DNA from: Hungatella sp. UBA7603
GTDB lineage: Bacteria; Bacillota; Clostridia; Lachnospirales; Lachnospiraceae
Assembly: GCA_002478865.1 (NCBI GenBank)
Contig: DLJZ01000009.1
Location: 1-42,346 of the forward strand
Direction of reading: 5' to 3'
DNA: 42,346 nucleotides
Translations under genes and position numbers: made by a program
The notes under the pieces: model-generated
Told to the model about the DNA's origin: nothing
Seen by the model: only the letters and a program-made list of their open reading frames with translations
Database searches by the model: none
Part shown: piece after piece, positions 1 to 7,914 of the stretch
Layout: every line of letters starts with the position of its first letter
Numbering within the stretch: the stretch's first letter is position 1

Positions 1-107
1 ACAAACTTTGGGATTCTCCCTAAATTGACTCAAATATATAGATAAAAAAATTCTAATATTTTATGATTGTATCTTACTCATCTAAGACATGACCTATTTT
101 TTGTGAA

Positions 108-148
108 AATGTCCATACTAGCTCTTAAATTTAGTTAGTATGGACATT
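108..148. terminator. Inverted repeat downstream of the lanthipeptide island genes
   Basis: Thirteen-base arms (AATGTCCATACTA at 108-120 and its perfect complement at 136-148) enclose a 15-nt loop. The repeat lies beyond the stop of the minus-strand membrane protein gene, so it is the natural end of that transcript. Neither flank has a clean T-run directly after the stem, so the terminator role is inferred from position. The rest of 1-374 is AT-rich and shows no convincing gene. Confidence 0.5.
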
Positions 149-374
149 TAAAACTATTTTTATAATTGTTTTTACTTTTTCAAAAATTTCATTTTCCCTC
201 ACACTCGTTGGTTCCGTTTTCCAATGAAACACTTTTTTTAGCTGTACTTGGTATTATTCCGTACATGAGAAATGATTACTTATAATAAATTTTATAAAGC
301 CCCTTATAATTAGCATAATTTTATATCAGAGCCAATCAGCTTGGGACCTAAGTACATTAATCCTATTATTATAA

Positions 375-635
375 TTACCTGAAATATAATAGAAACGTAA
401 CTATAAAACACACTGCCATTGCTAAGCCAAATACAAGAAAATGCCATTCATTCTTTACATCTTTATTCCGAAAAAATAAAGATGTAAATTCTATAGCAAA
501 GTATCCAAATACAGTTGATTCAAGTGCATAAATATTAGTATTCTTATAAATACTATAGTGCATATAAAAATATACTCCTAAAATTAATAAGATTACGGAA
601 CTCCACCTCATACCCATTCTTTTTTGATTCTCCAT
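375..635 (-). CDS. Small two- to three-helix membrane protein, possible immunity protein
   Basis: An 86-residue protein whose family I do not recognise. Hydrophobic stretches lie at about residues 12-28, 37-55 and 66-85, separated by short charged loops such as FRNKDVKNEW, so it should be an integral membrane protein with two or three helices. The ATG has a good ribosome binding site (AAAGGAG, 3 nt upstream). It is the last gene of the minus-strand island, 100 nt behind the ABC exporter. Small membrane proteins next to bacteriocin exporters often give self-immunity. That role is inferred from context only; no immunity-family motif is visible. The AT-rich composition matches the rest of the island. 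Confidence 0.7.
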   Translation of the reverse strand: MENQKRMGMRWSSVILLILGVYFYMHYSIYKNTNIYALESTVFGYFAIEFTSLFFRNKDVKNEWHFLVFGLAMAVCFIVTFLLYFR

Positions 636-734
636 AAACTCCTTTTAAACCGCCTTCATTATTATCTATTTGTTTTAAACATAGAATGCTACTTCTGCTT
701 AAATGTGAATGTCAATGAATTTTTGAGCCAGACG

Positions 735-2354
735 CTACTGAATATTCAAGTCAAAACATTTATCAAATTTATTATATATACACTTATCATGTGAAATAAT
801 TATAATAATTTTCTCTAAATTCTTAAGCTGTTCCATCAACAACCATATATTATCAATTAATAGAGGATGAACATTTGATGTTGGTTCATCAAAAATATAG
901 ACGTCTGCTATTTTATATACTTTTGTAAATAACTGTACCATTTGCCTTTCACCTGACGATAACTCACTGATTTTCTTAGTCATTAAAAAATCTAAATTAA
1001 ATAGGTCAGAGAAAAATACTTTATTACAAATATCATCTTCTCTTAATAAATCAAACTTATCTTTTGTAATATATTTATAAATATAATCACTAACTATAAT
1101 ATTCGTGTTATTTGTACCTTGCATCATTAAGGAGATCTTGAATTTTCTCAAATTATACATATCAATTTTTTTAGTATCTAAACCATTTATACATACTTCT
1201 CCACTAAGCTTATCATTGTTGATTCCAACTAAAATATTAACAAGTGTAGTTTTACCAATACCATTTTTGCCGATTAAGCCATATATTCCTTTTTTATCTA
1301 TAGTTATATCAAACCCTATATTAAAAACATTCTTGCTATTGTAGCTATAATTAACTTTTCTAGCTTCTAATCTATCCACTCTATTTATAACTTCTATTCC
1401 ATTAGACTCAAGATTTATATCCAATAACTCCTGAATTCTATTTCTAGATATTTTCATCTCTTGATAAGTCTGACCTAATAAAAAATAATACTTAATTGAC
1501 TCTAATATTATACTAAAATATGAATTAATCATAGTGAATTCGCCAATTGTCATATCTTTCTGAATGACCATTTTTCCACCATATAAAAAAACTATAATCT
1601 GAAACATAAGGCTAATTATGCCATCTAAAGAATTAAATCCAAATAACAATTTATTATATCTCAGTACAATATTCATATAAGATGAAAATTTATTAAACAT
1701 TGCTTTATTTTCCAAATCAAAAAGTACGTCAGTTTTTATCTCTCTACTACGTTCATACAACTCATTGAGTTTGCTCACAAATAAATTGCTACTTTCCGTA
1801 CTTTCAAGCCCTTTAACATAAAGTGGTTTTCTCATCAATATATATATAAAGCAATAAATTGGTATAAATATTATTATTATAAGAAACAAAGCTCTATTTA
1901 ATTTAAATAATAAAATTGACATTGATATTAGTATAATTACATTCAATATCGCAGACATAAAGTTACTCATCCAAAAATTAGTAACTGTCTCACAATCCCC
2001 TCTAATTCTTTGGTTCATGTAAGTTGATTCAAACTTTTCAAATTTTTCGATGGGTATTCTTTGTATATGTTCTATTATCTTTAAATTTAGTTCAAATGAC
2101 ATATAGCTTTTAACTTTTAATTGAATAATACGAAATATATATCCCGTCATAATGCCAAAAAAGCTGATGATAAAAGCTATAGCAGTAAACAATAAAACAT
2201 CTCTATATTCTTGAGAAGAGACTAAAACATCAACAAATCGTCCATTTATATAAGGAGCTATTAAGGTAGTAAGCGAAGCGAATGTTTGTAAAAATAAAAT
2301 TATAAAAATTTCTTTTTTTCTTCTGCAAAGCGTTTCTCTAAAAAGTTTATTCAT
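735..2354 (-). CDS. ABC exporter (fused membrane and ATPase domains), lanthipeptide export
   Basis: A 539-residue half-transporter. A six-helix exporter-type membrane domain covers about residues 1-290, followed by a nucleotide-binding domain. Walker A is GKNGIGKT at 362-369, the signature is LSSGE at 465-469, Walker B is VYIFDEP at 485-491 and the switch His is in IISHD near 522. The D-loop region is atypical (SNVHP instead of SALD). It has no N-terminal C39 peptidase domain, unlike LanT exporters, so it can move the peptide but should not cut off the leader. The ATG has a GAGGAAG binding site about 5 nt upstream. Position at the end of the lanthipeptide cluster suggests it exports the modified peptide; immunity by extrusion is an alternative. 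Confidence 0.85.
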   Translation of the reverse strand: MNKLFRETLCRRKKEIFIILFLQTFASLTTLIAPYINGRFVDVLVSSQEYRDVLLFTAIAFIISFFGIMTGYIFRIIQLKVKSYMSFELNLKIIEHIQRIPIEKFEKFESTYMNQRIRGDCETVTNFWMSNFMSAILNVIILISMSILLFKLNRALFLIIIIFIPIYCFIYILMRKPLYVKGLESTESSNLFVSKLNELYERSREIKTDVLFDLENKAMFNKFSSYMNIVLRYNKLLFGFNSLDGIISLMFQIIVFLYGGKMVIQKDMTIGEFTMINSYFSIILESIKYYFLLGQTYQEMKISRNRIQELLDINLESNGIEVINRVDRLEARKVNYSYNSKNVFNIGFDITIDKKGIYGLIGKNGIGKTTLVNILVGINNDKLSGEVCINGLDTKKIDMYNLRKFKISLMMQGTNNTNIIVSDYIYKYITKDKFDLLREDDICNKVFFSDLFNLDFLMTKKISELSSGERQMVQLFTKVYKIADVYIFDEPTSNVHPLLIDNIWLLMEQLKNLEKIIIIISHDKCIYNKFDKCFDLNIQ

Positions 2355-2415
2355 CTATCTTCCTCAACCTACTTCTAAATAGTACTTCATACGATTTCAT
2401 TTCAAAATAGCCATG

Positions 2416-2834
2416 CTATTCCCAATAATCCCGTACAAACCCACCAGTTTTTTTAAAGTAATTTTTTTTCTGTATTTCAAAGTTCTGCTCCTGAGTAATT
2501 GGTTTATCTATAACCGCCATCTCATTTAACAAAATTTTATTGCATACAAATTGTACATAGCTTTCTAAGACTTCTTCAGATTCAATTTTAGTGGTTTTAG
2601 ACTAGTCTTACCTAATACTAAAAGGCCCATATACTCCATCATGCTACATAAATATTTATTAACAAGTTCATTTCCACTTCTATCAGTATCTTTTATATCG
2701 AATTCACTACCTATATAAATATTAAATTCTTTTTCAGGATCCATTTCCTTCAATCTTTTTTTTATCGTAGTTAGAAACTTATTTCCTACTGAGGCATCTC
2801 GTTTAGGACTTCCTGAAAATGCGAAAACTTTCAT
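2416..2834 (-). pseudogene. Decayed second copy of the FMN reductase (internal deletion plus frameshift)
   Basis: The first reading frame starts MKVFAFSGSPKRDASVGNKF, a flavodoxin-like phosphate loop (GSPKR). After about residue 51 it jumps to SGNELVNKYLCSMMEYMG, which aligns with SGNEYVISYLKKAMTSFG of the intact reductase at 3950-4675. The middle of the fold, about 70 residues including the Cys cluster and SPVY loop, is missing. The frame then breaks at a 4-base A-run (plus-strand T-run 2595-2598): one extra A would restore a frame running to a stop at 2416. The restored tail ends FVRDYWE, like ADYWKE in the intact copy. It therefore looks like a broken paralogue. A sequencing error could explain the frameshift but not the deletion. 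Confidence 0.75.
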
Positions 2835-2892
2835 GTCTTTCTCCTTTCGATTAACTGTTTCTCCTTATCAATTAACTTTTCTATTATAGATT

Positions 2893-3162
2893 TTATTTTT
2901 TTATTAGGAATGGGGCCAGAAAAGTGCTAACCTCATGCTCATTATATCTTATTTCTATTTCCTCAAAATATCTTATCACTTGATAAACACAACGCTTAAC
3001 ATAGATCCGATCAATATTTTGTGGAATAAATAGCCTAATATTGGTTTTTCCAAAATCTTTCTGCTTCAATAAAAATAGCATCGACAAATCTATTAGCTTC
3101 TTTTGATATTCTACAGTTTCAAAATGTAATAAATCAACCTTACCTTCTATCTTTTCTTTCAC
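2893..3162 (-). CDS. Unrecognised 89-residue ORF in the lanthipeptide island
   Basis: I do not recognise this protein. The frame starts at a GTG with no clear ribosome binding site and stays open upstream to 3219, so the N-terminus is uncertain or missing. It is rich in Lys, Ile and Phe, with no signal peptide and no full membrane segment. The open upstream part (GTHNKGKRCVDYFCDTV) faintly recalls the phosphate-loop start of flavodoxin-fold reductases, but the rest does not follow that fold. It sits between the precursor gene and the decayed reductase and ends 58 nt before the latter. It may be another remnant rather than a working gene. Composition matches the island. Confidence 0.4.
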   Translation of the reverse strand: MKEKIEGKVDLLHFETVEYQKKLIDLSMLFLLKQKDFGKTNIRLFIPQNIDRIYVKRCVYQVIRYFEEIEIRYNEHEVSTFLAPFLIKK

Positions 3163-3416
3163 TGTGTCGCAGAAATAGTCAACACATCTTTTCCCTTTGT
3201 TATGTGTACCTCTGCATGTTTACTAATAAAGTTTTAGCTCAATATCTTAAAGCTTAACTATATTATGTATATTGCAATTTTATCCTATAACAATGTAATT
3301 ACTCTGCTTTCTAACCTAAATTTGTTACTTATTGATTTTAGTAAACATAAATTATAGTGCCAAAATAGGAGTACTCATATCATGACAAAAGTCCAATTAG
3401 TTATTTCACTATAACG

Positions 3417-3463
3417 AAACAATTAGACTTGCGTCTACGTTGTTGACACAAGTCTAATTGTTT
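3417..3463 (-). terminator. Hairpin behind the lanthipeptide precursor gene
   Basis: Perfect 15-base arms (AAACAATTAGACTTG at 3417-3431 and its complement at 3449-3463) surround a 17-nt loop. It lies about 90 nt past the precursor stop and before the downstream genes. There is no strong T-run, so it would probably act as a partial terminator or 3'-end stabiliser. That arrangement is common for lanthipeptide precursors, which need more mRNA than the exporter behind them. Confidence 0.55.
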
Positions 3464-3551
3464 AATGAAACAGATTATAAATATTTCGGAATATTATCTG
3501 CCTATTTCTGAGATAGCCAAGTTATAATTGTTATTATTAAAACATAAATTA

Positions 3552-3734
3552 TTAGGCTGTAATTGTAATTGGAAGTGTTATAGTTGTTGGAAATGTAAGG
3601 GGTGTTATAGTAGTTGGCAGACACGTTCCTGTGATTGATACCGTCCATATTGATGTAGTAGTTGCATTCTGAGAAGCTTCCATTTCCTTTTTATCTAACT
3701 CCTCAAAAGCATAACCAATTAAAGATTGATTCAT
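3552..3734 (-). CDS. Class II lanthipeptide precursor, Thr-rich with a single Cys
   Basis: A 60-residue precursor. The ATG at 3734 is chosen because AAAGGAGG lies 7 nt upstream; a longer frame to 3809 has no such site. Residues 1-24 form a leader, SLIGYAFEELDKKEMEASQNA. Its FEEL..xEMEA core matches the leader pattern of the enterococcal cytolysin and carnolysin family (FEELSxEEMEAIQG), with QNA where those have QGS. The predicted core, residues 25-60, begins TTTSIWTVSITGTC. It contains 15 Thr, 2 Ser, one Cys (C38) and five Pro, but no Lys, Arg, Asp or Glu. A 9-residue near-repeat, PTTITPLTF then PTTITLPIT, occupies 40-57. Thr/Ser fall on odd positions 12 times and on even positions 5 times. 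At most one thioether ring can form, so most dehydrated residues must stay as Dhb/Dha or be reduced. Confidence 0.85.
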   Translation of the reverse strand: MNQSLIGYAFEELDKKEMEASQNATTTSIWTVSITGTCLPTTITPLTFPTTITLPITITA

Positions 3735-3757
3735 ATATATACCTCCTTTTGTTGTGA

Positions 3758-3774
3758 TAGTTATCATATAACTA
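3758..3774. promoter_or_regulatory. Palindrome just upstream of the precursor gene
   Basis: TAGTTAT, a 3-nt spacer and ATAACTA form a perfect 7-bp inverted repeat about 24 nt upstream of the precursor ATG, directly before its ribosome binding site. It could be a regulator-binding site or a short 5'-UTR hairpin. No regulator gene of the cluster itself is visible in the window. Confidence 0.35.
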
Positions 3775-3876
3775 ATGTTTCTAAAATTAATTCCACAAAA
3801 AATTATCACTTAAATATACTATAAATTTATTTATTCTTAAGTACTTTACTATTAAAATATATTACAAGTTGTTAAC

Positions 3877-3900
3877 TTAAGCGCTATCTCTAGAAATCAT
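3877..3900 (-). other. Seven-codon ORF with a very strong ribosome binding site
   Basis: Downstream of the reductase stop, an AAAGGAGG site stands 5 nt before ATG, followed by codons for MISRDSA and TAA. Such a strong site for seven codons suggests a leader peptide ahead of the precursor gene or the stump of a deleted gene, perhaps a second precursor. The following frames show no continuation. Confidence 0.3.
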
Positions 3901-3949
3901 TATATCCTCCTTTTTTTTATGTAATAATCTATAATAATAACAAATATAA

Positions 3950-4675
3950 CTACACTTTTATGTTATTACCTAACTTACTATATGAAAATTCTTCAAATGA
4001 ATAATACTTAAACATATCATTTTCTTTCCAGTAATCAGCTTCATAGTTATTAGATTCACTTAAATATGCTGCTTTTAAAGTATAAAACAACTCGTTTTGA
4101 AACGTAGTGGGTCTGCAGATAGTTGGATCTTCAATCGACTCAATTAAGCAATAAATAATTTTATTAAAATTTTCATTTAATTCATCTTTTGTTTGCATTG
4201 CGTAACAAGTTAACTCACCCACTACATAGCAACCAAACGAAGTCATAGCTTTCTTCAAATAGCTAATCACATACTCATTACCACTTACTTCTGTTGATGA
4301 ACATACTACTGCTCGCTTTCCTATCAAACGAAAAATGTGAGCCCAATATGAAATTCTGTCCAATAAAGTTTTTGTAGCACCAGATACGTGATGTAGATAG
4401 ACTGGTGATGATATTATAATAAGGTCAGCATCAATTAATTTTTGTTTTATTTTACCCATATCATCTTTTTTATCTAATGGGCATATACCAGTATTAAAAC
4501 ACTTACAACAACCCAGGCAATTTTCAACGTTTACCTTGTCTACTGATAGATAATCTATAATAGCATTATCAAATTCTTTACATTGTAGAAAATTCATGAT
4601 TGTTTTAAATTCTACGGATTTTTCACCCCGCATACTTCCTACTACTACAAAAATCTTTAATTTTTCTATATTCAT
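3950..4675 (-). CDS. NAD(P)H-dependent FMN reductase (flavodoxin fold), candidate dehydroamino acid reductase
   Basis: A 241-residue flavodoxin-fold oxidoreductase. The start LKIFVVVGSMRGEKS has the phosphate-binding loop. NCLGCCKCFNTGICP near residues 52-66 is the Cys-rich segment typical of this reductase/iron-sulfur flavoprotein group, and KKDDMGKI then ADLIIISSPVYLHHVSGATK gives the flavin-ring contacts. The last ~60 residues (NNYEADYWKEND) are a tail shared with the decayed copy at 2416-2834. It lies between lanM and the precursor. Known lanthipeptide pathways use NADPH- or flavin-dependent LanJ enzymes to hydrogenate Dha/Dhb to D-Ala/D-Abu. I infer that role here from position and from the Cys-poor, Thr-rich precursor. 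An alternative is general flavin or quinone reduction. The start has no ribosome binding site at normal spacing. Confidence 0.85.
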   Translation of the reverse strand: MNIEKLKIFVVVGSMRGEKSVEFKTIMNFLQCKEFDNAIIDYLSVDKVNVENCLGCCKCFNTGICPLDKKDDMGKIKQKLIDADLIIISSPVYLHHVSGATKTLLDRISYWAHIFRLIGKRAVVCSSTEVSGNEYVISYLKKAMTSFGCYVVGELTCYAMQTKDELNENFNKIIYCLIESIEDPTICRPTTFQNELFYTLKAAYLSESNNYEADYWKENDMFKYYSFEEFSYSKLGNNIKV

Positions 4676-4723
4676 AATTTATTGTATGATATGTTTAATT
4701 ACAATTCATACTACCCCTTTTTA
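4676..4723 (-). promoter_or_regulatory. 5' leader element before the reductase, repeated before lanM
   Basis: Upstream of the reductase ATG reads AAAGGGGTAGTATG, a 17-nt spacer and ATATCATACAA. The GTATG and CATAC segments can pair. Nearly the same string, with the same order and spacing to the ATG, stands before lanM at 7880-7926. The AAAGGGG site is about 40 nt from the reductase start but well placed for the ATG inside the motif (4707-4709), which opens a four-codon frame, MNCN. This looks like a shared translational or RNA-level control element. Confidence 0.45.
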
Positions 4724-4822
4724 TTAATATTAGTAAGTTCAAAAACTAAACCTAGAAATAAAATTGAATAAATAACCTATTATAATCTAATTAAATGCAT
4801 GATTTTTATTTTGTATAAATGT

Positions 4823-7800
4823 TTACATGGTCAATATACTAGAAATTTTACCCGGATAGATAGATCTAAGTAAAACATATCCCACTCCCGAGAGACCAGT
4901 AAACAATCCTATGTTTTTAAACTGCGGTAATTCGTCTAATATTGCACAATCATTTTCGTTATAAAAGCTAATAATTTTACTAATTTTTTGAGAAATATAA
5001 GTCTTAACAATAGCATTATCCGTATAAAGTTGCGACATTGATATTAAAAAATCTATATCCCCACCTAATCCATGGCAAATACACATATTTACTGAATCTT
5101 TTCGTTTTATCTCATCAAATGAATAATCAATAAATTTATCAAATCTAATATCATCCATATGTCTTTTACACGCAATTGCACCAGAACCAAGACCTCCAAT
5201 TCCATGGCACCAGGAAAGATTATTTGACACGCCTTTCGTACTATAATTTGTTAGTCTCTCATTAATCTTATTAATAAGATTATTAATTTCATCCTCATAA
5301 TTTTTATCTATAAATGATTGTCCAATAATTAGTGCATATAAAATACCTATTTCACCATGACCAAAACCAATTGATTCTATATTACCAACTTTGTTTGAAT
5401 CAATTAGACTAGCTAAGTAAGATACATATCGTTGAATGCACAGACTTGTTAAATTCTCTTCAATACCTAATTGGTTAAATCTATATAATAATCCAATATA
5501 ACCAGCTAAACCATTTAAATAATCAATATCATCACTCAATGGCATTCTGTGCATCTCTATCAACATTTCTTTTAATTTGATTAGATCTTTATCAGTAAAA
5601 CGATTAATTTTATGTTTGACATACAATAACGAAGCTTTTCCATAAAATGATGATTGTTCAATCGTCTCACTATTGAAATCAATTGCTTTATATAACGTAT
5701 CTGTCATAAACATTATTTCTTCATCTTGCGTGAATTCAGATAAGTAATGTAAAAATAATAAAATACCAGCTCTCCCATCATATAAACTATCGTTAGAATA
5801 AGTTATTTCTGGAAACTCATGTTTTGTGTCTATATACTTCCATGATATATTCTTCTTATCACTAGTAAAATATGCTGAAGAAATGATTTTTTTACCTATT
5901 AACAAACATGTATTTAGAATATCTTTGTTGCTATGTAATTTAGTATCTAATAATTTTGATTTTTTTAATAAGTAACTAGTCCTGTCTGCCAATAAAGCAG
6001 AGTAATCCCCTAACATAATCTTCAACTTCATTAACTCATAACTAATTGATTTATTTGAGAGTTGATAGATTCCATTTAATACCTGCTTTAATACGCTCTC
6101 CGTATAGTAATTTTCAATAGTATCACCACAACTTGTTGCTAAGTACTTATTTGATGTATTTGTATAAAATATTGGTACCTCTAAGTGATGAAGATCTTTA
6201 ACTTCGTATAATACAATTTTCTTATCATAATGCGGATATGAATAACTATTATCCAGAAGACGCTCAAGATACATCATATTACCTAAGTAATTTGGATGGT
6301 CAGTATAAGAGAGTAAATTACCATATACAGCTGTAGGCTTCAATACCTGTCGAACTTCAAGGTTATTAAAAGTAATTTCTATTAATTTACATAACTCATT
6401 CATGTTTTTAATAATGTACTCTAAAGTATCATTAAATCCAGCATAAATCTGATCTTTATAACTATTAAACGTTTGAATTTCACTATTAAATATAGGTCTG
6501 TTTCTATCCTCACCTTTTTTAATATAATCTAACTCATAATGCATCTCATCAGTATATAAATTTTTAATAATTAATACCTTTGCGGGAAGCATGCAATCAT
6601 CTCCCCCTGATAACCCACTAACATCTATACCCTTATTTTCCAAATTGTTATTTAATGCTTGTAATGGTAATAATGCTGTAGCTGATAAATTTAATATATC
6701 ATTTTCTTCCCCTTTAAAGACAAAATTCGATTCTTCTAACTGCGAGTTTATATATTGAGTAAATAGAGTCTCATAATCTACAATAACAGGGTATTTGTTA
6801 TATGCAATTAAATTTTCGCTATGAAAATCTGATCCGTGCAGAAGACTTGTTAATACAATAAGTTCACCAAACCTATAATAAAACTCCTTTACCTCTTCTA
6901 TACTATTACACGACTTATTCTCTACAAATTTTTCTATGGTAAAGTTCTTTTTATAATACGCTGCATTAATGTAAAGTTCTTTTAAGCCAGCTGTTACATT
7001 AAAGTAATCAATGAATTCATAAAATGCTTTTTCTATATTAGCATTTCTCGGTTTATAGATTATTTTTTGTCCATTATCAAAAAGTATAGTGGTTACAGAT
7101 TTACCACGATTATGGATATCTCCCTGAAAACATTTAACATCTACAATATTATTACTAGTTAAATTTAGAATATCCTTATATTTATAATAATGCTCATTAA
7201 TGTTAAATAACATTAACTCCGTTGCAGAAATTAAATCTATTACTTTTTGTGTCAATAATCGAGCTAAAACTGGATATTTACAGTAGAATGTATTTATTTG
7301 ATCTGCGGTTATATAATTATGCTTTATAAATTCCAGATATCTTTCATTACCACTATTTCCACTAAGGTAAAAACTCTTTTTGTAATTTTCCATCTCTATT
7401 ATCAAACACTTATATGTCATTTTGGATAACTGATTAACTATAATTTGACATAGATGATCAAGACCACTTTTTTCTATTTTTATATTATCAAAGTTCATAT
7501 TTTCTATTTTCTTCTTAATATAATAAGTAAATGGTAAGATTAACTGATCATTATTAGGTGAATCAATTTTATGATTTTTTTCAAATTCTAATAATATATT
7601 TTTAAATAATTTAAACCATTCACTGTGATTTAAATAATCATATAAAATAGATATTTCGTAATCAGTAAAATTTTTTATAGCAAATGCAAATCTTTCTTTT
7701 GACAAACCATTTAGTTGGATTTTTTTATCAAATAAATCCTTGTTTAAAAGATTCTTAACGTTTAACCATCTTTCATCAATTAGGGTTGGATCATCAAAAG

Positions 7801-7879
7801 CCTGTAATCCGACATTATCAAATGCTTCCAATCTTTCATTTACTTTTAATGAGTATATATATTGATTTTTAAATTCCAT
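4823..7879 (-). CDS. lanM: Class II lanthipeptide synthetase LanM
   Basis: A 1018-residue bifunctional enzyme that phosphorylates and eliminates Ser/Thr of the precursor, then adds Cys thiols. The N-terminal dehydratase shows GDIHNRGKSV (253-262), the VYKPR-like IIYKPR (273-278), SDFHSEN (350-356) and VDYETLF (367-373), all expected of LanM. The C-terminal LanC-like cyclase retains the zinc ligands C891 in SWCHG and C935/H936 in CICHG, plus GFGHGEIGI near 838. Length is normal for LanM and nothing looks missing, so both activities should be intact although the precursor has only one Cys. It is the first gene of the cluster. The ATG lacks its own ribosome binding site and overlaps the stop of an 11-codon upstream ORF by one base. 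Confidence 0.95.
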   Translation of the reverse strand: MEFKNQYIYSLKVNERLEAFDNVGLQAFDDPTLIDERWLNVKNLLNKDLFDKKIQLNGLSKERFAFAIKNFTDYEISILYDYLNHSEWFKLFKNILLEFEKNHKIDSPNNDQLILPFTYYIKKKIENMNFDNIKIEKSGLDHLCQIIVNQLSKMTYKCLIIEMENYKKSFYLSGNSGNERYLEFIKHNYITADQINTFYCKYPVLARLLTQKVIDLISATELMLFNINEHYYKYKDILNLTSNNIVDVKCFQGDIHNRGKSVTTILFDNGQKIIYKPRNANIEKAFYEFIDYFNVTAGLKELYINAAYYKKNFTIEKFVENKSCNSIEEVKEFYYRFGELIVLTSLLHGSDFHSENLIAYNKYPVIVDYETLFTQYINSQLEESNFVFKGEENDILNLSATALLPLQALNNNLENKGIDVSGLSGGDDCMLPAKVLIIKNLYTDEMHYELDYIKKGEDRNRPIFNSEIQTFNSYKDQIYAGFNDTLEYIIKNMNELCKLIEITFNNLEVRQVLKPTAVYGNLLSYTDHPNYLGNMMYLERLLDNSYSYPHYDKKIVLYEVKDLHHLEVPIFYTNTSNKYLATSCGDTIENYYTESVLKQVLNGIYQLSNKSISYELMKLKIMLGDYSALLADRTSYLLKKSKLLDTKLHSNKDILNTCLLIGKKIISSAYFTSDKKNISWKYIDTKHEFPEITYSNDSLYDGRAGILLFLHYLSEFTQDEEIMFMTDTLYKAIDFNSETIEQSSFYGKASLLYVKHKINRFTDKDLIKLKEMLIEMHRMPLSDDIDYLNGLAGYIGLLYRFNQLGIEENLTSLCIQRYVSYLASLIDSNKVGNIESIGFGHGEIGILYALIIGQSFIDKNYEDEINNLINKINERLTNYSTKGVSNNLSWCHGIGGLGSGAIACKRHMDDIRFDKFIDYSFDEIKRKDSVNMCICHGLGGDIDFLISMSQLYTDNAIVKTYISQKISKIISFYNENDCAILDELPQFKNIGLFTGLSGVGYVLLRSIYPGKISSILTM

Positions 7880-7914
7880 TAGTTTCTTGTATGATATTTA
7901 TATTTAAATAACAT
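7879..7914 (-). CDS. Upstream leader ORF coupled to lanM
   Basis: AAAGGA stands 4 nt before an ATG that opens the frame MLFKYKYHTRN, ending in TAA. The last base of that stop is the A of the lanM ATG (TAATG). lanM itself has no good ribosome binding site, so its translation is likely to depend on ribosomes finishing this short frame. The ORF overlies the repeated leader motif (TAGTATG ... ATATCATACAA) also seen before the reductase gene. Whether the peptide matters is unknown. Confidence 0.4.
   Translation of the reverse strand: MLFKYKYHTRN

Noticed and set aside
1105..1344. 79-residue plus-strand frame within the exporter gene
   Set aside because: Antisense shadow of the ABC ATPase domain, which has all its motifs on the minus strand.
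3735..3809. Longer 85-residue version of the lanthipeptide precursor
   Set aside because: The added 25 residues are translated promoter and leader sequence; the strong AAAGGAGG site defines the ATG at 3734.
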